Positions 57,575 through 64,000 of a DNA stretch of 64,000 nt are shown in pieces. Positions within the stretch are counted from its first letter, which is position 1. The number at the start of each line of letters is the position of its first letter. This stretch comes from Symsagittifera roscoffensis (lineage: Eukaryota; Xenacoelomorpha; Acoela; Convolutidae): NCBI RefSeq assembly GCF_963678635.1, contig NC_087064.1, forward strand, positions 68,684,025 to 68,748,024. Reading direction: 5' to 3'. The position numbers and the translations under genes were made by a program. The notes under the pieces are model-generated. The model was not told the DNA's origin, did not search any database, and worked only from the letters and a program-made list of their open reading frames with translations.

Positions 57575-58362
57575 AAAATCTCGTCAGTCAACTTTCTTGA
57601 CCCTAAGATTGAATAAAACACACGCCTACAACTGCGCACCATTCGCTCCCATGCTCGACCTTGATGTGATGCACTTGGTGGATTCTTTTTCCACTTAATG
57701 CCTTTGTGTACGAGCGACAGTGGAGCTTCTGCGTTCCAATTTTTGATGCACAGAAGAAGCTCTTTTTCGGCTTCTACAATGTTTGTTCCGTTGTCCAACC
57801 AAATAATTGAGGGTGTTCGTCGCTTAGAAATAAAGCGCTCGATAGCCATCACACATGAACTTGTGTCCATGGATGGAACCAACTCAATATGAATTGCCCG
57901 AGTCGTTAAACAAGTAAATAGAAAACCCCAGCGTTTCTCGGAAGATCGACGAATGGTTACGTGAAAGGGTCCAAAATAATCGACGTCGCAGTTCGAGAAC
58001 GGTGGCTGGCGGTAACCTAGACGCTCCGCGAGAAGATCAGACATCATTGGAGTAACGGTTTTCGCTTTTCGCTTTCTACAGCACACGCAATGTGTTTCAG
58101 TAGCTCTTAGTGCAGATCTTAAGTGTAGTACAACAAATTGCTGATGAATGGCGGAACGAAGGTAGTCGACTGACTGATGTTTATGCTTAATGTGACAAAA
58201 ACGGAAAAACAATCGGATTAGGCAATGGCGGCTATCCAAAATTATTGGATGGCGAGTTTTGAATGCGGTTGCAGAGAGACGTTGGATAAGGCCGGTAGAT
58301 CTAATTAAACCGTTCGGCCCGATAAAAGGCGAATACGATGATATACGGCTCAATATTTTCAC
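57571..58362 (-). pseudogene. BEL-2 integrase
   Basis: 264-codon frame. N-terminal part: 'PFIGPNGLIRSTGLIQRL' and a zinc-finger region with H-K-H and CVCC. Core: first D in CDVDYFGPF, second D in WLDNGTNIVEAE, and E in AWERMVRS, so all three catalytic acidic residues can be seen. It runs on into LGSRKLTDEIF and then shifts frame. The finger histidine pair looks altered from the usual HHCC. This is the best kept enzyme in the element, but it has no start of its own. Confidence 0.9.
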
Positions 58363-58630
58363 ATATTTTCCAGCTGCTAATTGTTTACTTTCAGCTGCGA
58401 ATGACTCTAACTGCGAAAATGCAAAAGTTTTTCCTCTGAAATGACAAGTTCTGCTGGATCAATTATGGCCTTATCTGGTGATTTGAAATGTATATGCTTA
58501 GGTGAGAGTCTCAACATATATGCGATCGGTCGCTTTATCTTGGAGAACGAGCTATACTCTTCCCAAGGAAAGGCAAAGTCAGTCGAAACTGCAGTGCACG
58601 GAAAAATGGAAGAGACCTCTAAACCCTCAT

Positions 58631-59003
58631 TTAGATCGTAGACCGGACGACACAGGCGAATTTGTCAGTAACTTCCCTATTTGGATTGAAAGAACAATCA
58701 GAAGTTTTCAAAAAGGAAGGGCCGTTTACCCAACTGCTTTGCTTGAGGGACTCAGCAGTAATACCTCTAGTTCCGGTGTCAGCGGGGTTGTCTCCACTAA
58801 AAACATGGAACCAGTGGTCAATTGATGTTGACTCCAGAATCTCGGCTACTCGATGGGCTACAAAGAAGGGCTGTTCTTTTGTCGGGTTCAACCACTGTGC
58901 TGTCAGTCCACATGAACACTTTGGAAAAACTTAGTGCCTTGTATATTGAAATACACTCACATCTGATGTGGGGTCCTCCCGCCACAAAAAACGCAAGGAA
59001 CAT
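58631..59003 (-). pseudogene. BEL-2 RNase H end, in two frames
   Basis: 58818-59003 ends in KVFMWTDSTVV and 58631-58891 reads VAHRVAEILESTSIDHWFHV then GDNPADTGTRG. Together these are the end of the RNase H domain and following linker of BEL/Pao. A one-base frame change lies near 58890. Confidence 0.85.
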
Positions 59004-59345
59004 TGATCGCTTTCTAGTAAGCCGGCCTGCATAAAGATGCTTTCGATATCTGCAGAAATTACGTATTTGTGCACTCGGAAGCGCATTAAAACGAATAAAA
59101 GTTTCTGAAGCAGATCGGGGCCGACGAGAAGGGAGTTATTCAGTGATTTGCCGTGAAACCTATAAGCACCGTTTAAAACGCGCCGAACTTTGCCGGGTTT
59201 TTTCGGATTTAAAACTGGGTGGTGCGATACGTACCATTCTCGGTCTGAACGGTTTTTGAGTCATGAGGGCTAACCGGGACTACGTAACCCTTCTCGACAT
59301 CGCTTCGGATATCTGATGCGTATTGAGTTTTCAGGTTTAAATCTT
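58940..59345 (-). pseudogene. BEL-2 reverse transcriptase start, cut before the catalytic motif
   Basis: Minus-strand reading gives LVQFKSLEKRLEKDLNLKTQ, later VHKYVISADIESIFMQAG and LRFLWREDP, the early blocks of BEL/Pao reverse transcriptase (including the first catalytic D in ADIE). Stops and shifts interrupt it. At about 58.93 kb it runs straight into the RNase H end, so the region with YxDD is missing. Confidence 0.82.
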
Positions 59346-59348
59346 TCT

Positions 59349-59924
59349 CTAGACGCTTTTCAAGAGACTTAAACTGGACCAATGAAGCGTAAAAATTATC
59401 GGGAGATGAATGTTGTCATCAGCCCAGAGCATTCCGTCAACATAACGGCTGCCATCATAAAGCGTGGTAGAGTCAAGAATTTTTTGAACACGTTTATCAG
59501 CTGACGAACGGGGATCAGCTTGTTTAAACGTGCCATACGATTCTAGCTCGTACCATTTCTTCTTTTGGTCAGCAAGTGCTACGTTTTCAACATTGCGCTT
59601 GAAAGTGGTGGCTCGAATACCAATTGGTGATGGAAGTGGGCCACTGAGAACCCATCCAATGGGCATACGGACAGCTACAGCAGTATTTTGCTTTCGTCCT
59701 TGGAAATATTTGAGAGGCTTGATTGCATGAAATACATCCTGCCCTAATATCATCTCAACGTCAGAATAGTTGTAGACAATAGGTTTAATTGGCTGCAGAT
59801 GTGGAAATCTGTCTTGGAGAATGGAAACGTCAATGGTTTCGGAACCAACGCTCAAATTGACTTTCACAAACGGAGTAACCCTAAACGAGTATTCATGGTG
59901 GTCAAATTTGGCAAAAACATTCAC
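59349..59924 (-). pseudogene. BEL-2 protease end and linker to reverse transcriptase
   Basis: 191 codons. Contains IVYNYSDVEMILGQDVFHAI and TPIGWVLSGP-like text (here MPIGWVLSGPLPSPIG), the end of the retropepsin-type domain, then KKWYELESYGTFKQADPRSS and 'LLWRED'-like text (MLWADDNIHLP) leading into the polymerase. Confidence 0.88.
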
Positions 59925-59930
59925 TTCGAC

Positions 59931-60389
59931 TTATTGCGTGGGAACGGATTCCGTCGAATTGAAGCCGTTTACCAGAATATCTAGCTTTTGGCCAGTTAAA
60001 TTTAAACGCTGTGCTAGGCCCGCCGAGACCCATGAGTGGGTACAACAGGAATCGCCTATTAGAAGAGCAGTGGTCACGTCTGTGTGTGATCTTGTTTCCA
60101 ATTGAAGCACAGGAAGGAGTCCCGTTAATTTCTTGTAAGACGGCGAACCGGCTAAGTTCGATGACGAAGTTTGCGGCTTATTCTGGTTAGGCGGGGCGGT
60201 ACTGTTTGAATGTGAATGGCTTGCGTTATTGCTATTGTTTAACTCTTTGTTTGCAGACCTTACGCTGAAAACTTTCTCAGCACCATGCAACAAGACATTA
60301 TGGGTGCTTTCACAGCCAGGCTTAGTGCACTTGCGGGCTTTAGGGCTTTTTCGGAACATGTGGTCAGGTTGAAAGCAAGCAAAACACAA
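59931..60389 (-). pseudogene. BEL-2 zinc knuckle and protease start
   Basis: Opens with CFACFQPDHMFRKSPKARKC and later THNVLLH, the Gag-type zinc knuckles. After an S/N-rich linker comes ALLIGDSCCTHSWVSAGLAQ, matching the protease active site region where the family normally has LLDSGS; the insertion-like change (IGDSCC) may disable it. Confidence 0.88.
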
Positions 60390-61561
60390 CCTATTTTTTG
60401 CGGAGAATTGAGCTCGTTGAGTTGGGTTGTACTCTTCAAGTCGTACTCATATCCTAACGATTTTGAAACAGCGACAAGACTGGATAAACAGGAAGCGAAA
60501 CTGATAATGCTTTCTGAATTGTGCATTTTGAGAGGTGGAATATTCGAAAGTTTTTCAAGATGAGCTGCCACAATCGTCTGTGGTTGTCCAAATTTCCTCT
60601 CCAGAGTTTTCAAAGCGTCCTTGTAGAATACTCCACTGTAAGCGAATTCGGCAATTGCATTCTTCGCTTTGCCTGAAACGAGAGTTTTCAGATATGTCAG
60701 TTTGACATCATCACTTGGAATTTTTGCATCGATTGCACTTTTAAACTGACTAAACCATTCAGGCCACTGCAATGGATTTCCATCGAAAGAAGACAATTTC
60801 CACTCAGGCAAGGGACCTTTCTGGCTCAGTGTCAAGATTTCAGCTAGATCTTGATTAGTGATTGGTTTACTGCCCGAGGACGTAATTGGGCCATATTGTT
60901 TGTTTTCATTTGTATAAGGCGCCATCAGCGGTTTCGAATAGTTAGCGGCGTCTACAGCATTAGGATCACCGACATAAAAAGTTGTTCCTCCGCTAGAGAA
61001 CGGTTGAACATTCGATGGCTGTGTGAGATAAAATGTTGGAGGATTGAGAGGACCAACGTTAGTGGGTAAAAGCAGTTGGTACACAAAATTTGCAGAATTA
61101 CTTGTGAAAAAGGTGTGTTGAGCAATGGGCATCGAGCTCGTCGGGATATTAGAATGATGAAAACTACTCTGCATCAAAGGGTTGTAGTTGTATAGGTTGG
61201 TCAAAGGTAGCTGTTTCTGTGGCTCATACGTACTGTTTACATTTGGATTTGGCAGGCTGACACTTGTATTTGATGTATGAGGGACGTTAACACTCTGTGA
61301 GTTTATACACATGGTTTCGAAATACTTAGCATTTGGATGAGAACTATTAAATAACGCCAGATTTCTACTGAAAGGCGGTTCAATACTTGAAAATGACAAA
61401 AACTCGGAGACTGGTTCCAGGTTGATACTTTGAACTGGTGCCACGGGCTGAACTATCTCCTGAACGGGGAATTGAGTGTTCACCCAACTTCTTGTCCTGT
61501 CTTCCTCCGTTTGGTTCTCCAACGGCCATTGCCAATTTCGATCTGCTACGACGAAATCCAC
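60260..61561 (-). pseudogene. BEL-2 Gag core
   Basis: 433 codons. An N/S/P-rich first 250 residues are followed by EWKLSSFDGNPLQWPEWFSQ, the diagnostic start of the BEL/Pao Gag domain, and FGQPQTIVAAHLEKL. At about 60390 a one-base shift moves the zinc knuckle into the next frame: the end of this frame is an out-of-frame reading of it. Confidence 0.9.
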
Positions 61562-62240
61562 AGATTTCAGAGGCGTCTTCCAGATATTCAGCGTCTTCGT
61601 TAGTTGCTTCGGCTAACTTTTGACGGCTCTCCTCTACAACCACATCAAGTTCAAGTTGACCCTTCATCGACTGATTCTGGATCTCTTGCTTTTTCAAACG
61701 AAGCTTAGCCTCTGCCTGACGTTCAACTTCCTCGCGTCTAATTTTTGCAAGGTCTGCCTCTCTTCGACGCTCACTCGAAGTCATTGATGCAGTCTTAGAA
61801 CGCTGTGAAAGGGGTTTCTTGGAAAGGACGGATTCGCTCGGCGTTGGGGTTCGTGCAGTTGCTACCTGGTCCTCTTGAGGTTTAATTTGAAAGTAATTTT
61901 TAGCTATACCTAATACATCGTCATTTCTTGCAGTGATAGATGCTAGGTAAAACTCAAGTTGACTTATTGTTTCAGAAGCGTTGTTGCTGTGCGTAGACAA
62001 AGATTTAAGCTCATCATTTTTCTCTATAATTTTTTGTAAGCAAATGCTAGATTTTTCGATTTACGTTTCAATTTTAGCTGGTCTATCATTGTCACTTACA
62101 TATTCTGTAATTTTGGCATGGTAATTGAAAAGATTTGTTTCCAACTCTTTCCTGGCAAGATAGATTTTGTTTAGCTTCTGGCCGAGATCAAGCTCCGTTT
62201 TGAAGTATTTGTTTTTAAATAAGAGCAAAAAAAATAGTGT
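61380..62240 (-). pseudogene. BEL-2 Gag N-terminal coiled coil
   Basis: Charged helical region (RRREADLAKIRREEVERQAE then KLRLKKQEIQNQ), typical of the start of BEL/Pao Gag. In-frame text can be followed upstream to about 62220 (FKTELDLGQKLNKIYLARKE) with a stop near 62065. A frame change near 61540 moves into the Gag core. Confidence 0.8.
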
Positions 62241-62401
62241 CGATTGACGGAATCAAACTAGAGTCAATTCAAGTAGCCTCTTCATATACCGAACGAGAGG
62301 ATCCTCGCAAGACCCCTACAATTCTCGTTGCCTACGGAACAGAAGAACAATAAACTACAAGATTGAAAATAAAGTTGAATTTAACAATAAAAAAAAACAA
62401 A

Positions 62402-62935
62402 TCAAGATTTGTAATGCCTAACAAATATTAAATATTGTTCGACTGTTGTCATTTGTGAAATATTATGCTTAACTGCTTTTCTTTTCTTTGAACTTGGTCG
62501 ACGAATTTTAACTTTATTGATATGTTCGGACAGATTGGGGAAATAACGTCGAATGATTCTCATATTTTTTATTTCTAAAAACGCCGGAAGATGAATTAAT
62601 TTAAGCTTACGAATTAGTTCTTTGTTGCTAGTTTTTCTTTTTGAGATTAAACATTTGGTCACATTAATGGTTAATATTCCTGTTTCATCCAAACGTCCAT
62701 AAATATTGGGGGTATTTTGACCGTGTACGTAAATAATGGCTGATATTTTGTTTTTGTAATCTTTTAAAATTTCAATCAGACTTTCTGGTGTAAGTGGGTT
62801 ATCGTTGTTTGATCTATGCTTGCTCAATGAATTGCTTATCACATCGTGCCAAATTATGAAGTTTTTCTCTATCATATATTTTAGGAAATTGCCTAAAAGA
62901 TATTGAACAGTCTTTTGCCGGTTATTTGCATTCAA
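62402..62935 (-). CDS. 177-residue protein of unknown function
   Basis: An intact frame with ATG at 62935, 47 bp after a TATAAAA box, and a stop at 62402. The protein is basic, rich in K, N and I, begins MNANNRQKTVQYLLGNFLKY, has a middle 'SAIIYVHGQNTPNIYGRLDE' and a cluster RRPSSKKRKAVKH near the C-terminus that could be a nuclear signal. No signal peptide or membrane segment. I do not recognise a family. It may be a small host gene or an accessory frame of a mobile element, since it lies directly upstream of BEL-2 on the same strand. Confidence 0.5.
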   Translation of the reverse strand: MNANNRQKTVQYLLGNFLKYMIEKNFIIWHDVISNSLSKHRSNNDNPLTPESLIEILKDYKNKISAIIYVHGQNTPNIYGRLDETGILTINVTKCLISKRKTSNKELIRKLKLIHLPAFLEIKNMRIIRRYFPNLSEHINKVKIRRPSSKKRKAVKHNISQMTTVEQYLIFVRHYKS

Positions 62936-62981
62936 ATTAAAGCTTAAACCTGGAACTGCTTTAAAAGTTTCATCGAGGCGT

Positions 62982-62988
62982 TTTTATA
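62982..62988 (-). promoter_or_regulatory. TATA box before the 177-residue frame
   Basis: TATAAAA on the minus strand, 47 bp upstream of the ATG at 62935, a normal distance for a short leader. Confidence 0.45.
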
Positions 62989-62994
62989 GAGTTA

Positions 62995-64000
62995 ATGGTA
63001 ATGTATTTACGGAGTGATGGAGAGAACTCGCAGCAACGATGAACACCATTGAGAGTGATAAGCGATACGGTGATTTTAATGGCAATCAATTTAAGGAGTC
63101 TGCTGTTGTAAAGTCGTCACAGAGAAATAAATAAGTTTAAAAAAATTATGACAATAATAACTTTAAGAACCCTTAGCTGACGGTTTGTAAGGTTCTACTA
63201 AGGCTTCGATTCAGTACTATTTAAGTTAACGCGTACGGTTTATTGGTTAAACTCAACGACGTTACGGCGAAATGGTAGTAGTAACGGTCGCGGCGGTATG
63301 CGGCCGAAAATGGGGCGAGTCGAGCAAATTTTTAAAGCTTATCCAACCACTGGAGGAAACCGAGGTATAGATTAACTCAAAAAATTTACTCGACACGATT
63401 GATGGTTTAAACGGTTGAACGGGAGAGATGAAAACGGTATTTTCCAATTTTGCTCTAAATTCGGGCAAAAAAAATTGTCAGTGAAAGTTTCGGGAAAAGT
63501 TGGTATAATCTTTTTTTCCGAGAAATTTTTTTTTTGAAAAAACTTTTTTGCGAAAACTTTTGGAAAATTTTCTGGATTTTTTTTCATAAATTTTTTTGGG
63601 TTCGAGACTCTCCTGGGGTACTAAGGTACTGGGTATGTACTAGGATTAGGTATCTAGTACGGTCTTAATCGGTTTGCAATTAACAACATCGTATGTAATT
63701 ATACAGCAGAATTTGAAATCCAGCAAATCCTAATAATGACAAAAAACTACGAATCATAGCACTCATAGGTCAAGTTATAGCATAATTGAGTTGAGAAACG
63801 GACAAAAAAAGTTTCGGTCTTACAAGTTTTTCTGCAGGGAGTTCACCGAGCTTCAGACCAAAAGTCCACAAATAATCCACAAATTACCACTTTTGGCCTT
63901 GTGTGATGTCGGCCTCTAGGTTGTCGGCTTGGTTTTGAATAGTGATAGTTTTTGGGATGATACTGCTACAACAACTGGTTGTTTCGACAAAAGTAGTTTG
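62995..64000. other. Right end of window without recognised gene
   Basis: A GC-richer stretch at 63210-63320 (CG-rich words such as 'cgacgttacggcg' and 'cggtcgcggcggtatgcggccg') stands out from the AT-rich surroundings; short overlapping minus frames at 63262-63587 are without motif. I see no repeat partner elsewhere in the window. Confidence 0.4.

Larger units (their letters stand above)
57112..62240 (-). mobile_element. BEL/Pao LTR retrotransposon, coding region only (BEL-2)
   Basis: Minus-strand pieces in canonical order: Gag coiled-coil and Gag core, zinc knuckle, aspartic protease, start of reverse transcriptase, RNase H end, integrase, C-terminal domain. The body is kept almost from end to end, but with at least four frame changes and a deletion inside the polymerase. 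No LTR pair could be matched between 56.6-57.1 kb and 62.2-63.7 kb. It is younger than BEL-1, judging by frame preservation. Confidence 0.88.

Overview
This window is AT-rich, repeat-dominated eukaryotic DNA, most likely from an invertebrate animal. The evidence is GT-AG splice signals, two BEL/Pao-type LTR retrotransposons (a group known from animals), several kinds of short terminal-inverted-repeat (TIR) elements with target-site duplications, satellite arrays and very few long open frames. I see no bacterial operon structure. The species cannot be named from the sequence alone.

Layout. 0.3-6.9 kb is a tandem array of 3.6 copies of a 1,835-bp unit; each complete unit carries the same two possible exons. 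7-8.8 kb holds dispersed repeat cassettes, followed at 8.85 kb by a small open frame with a clear signal peptide and dibasic sites. 9.3-13.4 kb and 29.0-31.6 kb are two copies of one ancestral segment that have been hit by different insertions, so each copy shows the empty sites of the other; this fixes the ends and target duplications of three elements. 13.8-15.1 kb has one short element and otherwise nothing recognisable. 15.16-20.48 kb is a 60-bp minisatellite. 20.9-28.9 kb is a tandem array of five units, each built as a large imperfect foldback. 29-33 kb is a nest of TIR elements. 33.9-38.9 kb is a ~5-kb long inverted repeat with ~510-bp arms that encloses a 21-bp minisatellite and two copies of a repeat cassette.

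39.9-48.4 kb is the most gene-like part: a 425-codon open frame ending in a usable phase-0 donor, a degenerate BEL/Pao copy on the minus strand (41.5-46.9 kb, with both LTRs), a hAT-like MITE with an 8-bp target duplication, and then a well-formed phase-0 terminal exon at 48.17 kb. These may be one gene whose intron collected the mobile elements. 48.4-56.6 kb is mainly small repeats, with weak exon candidates at 49.7-50.1 kb and 53.5-53.8 kb, the latter behind four CCAAT-type boxes. 57.1-62.2 kb is a second, larger BEL/Pao copy on the minus strand, frame-shifted and missing the core of its reverse transcriptase. Upstream of it a 177-codon minus-strand frame of unknown function sits behind a TATA box (62.4-63.0 kb).

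The main story is repeat dynamics: duplicated DNA with reciprocal filled and empty insertion sites, a family of elements with a shared CCCGCACTGA end and 2-bp target duplications, and foldback units amplified in tandem. Host-gene candidates are few and mostly of unknown function.
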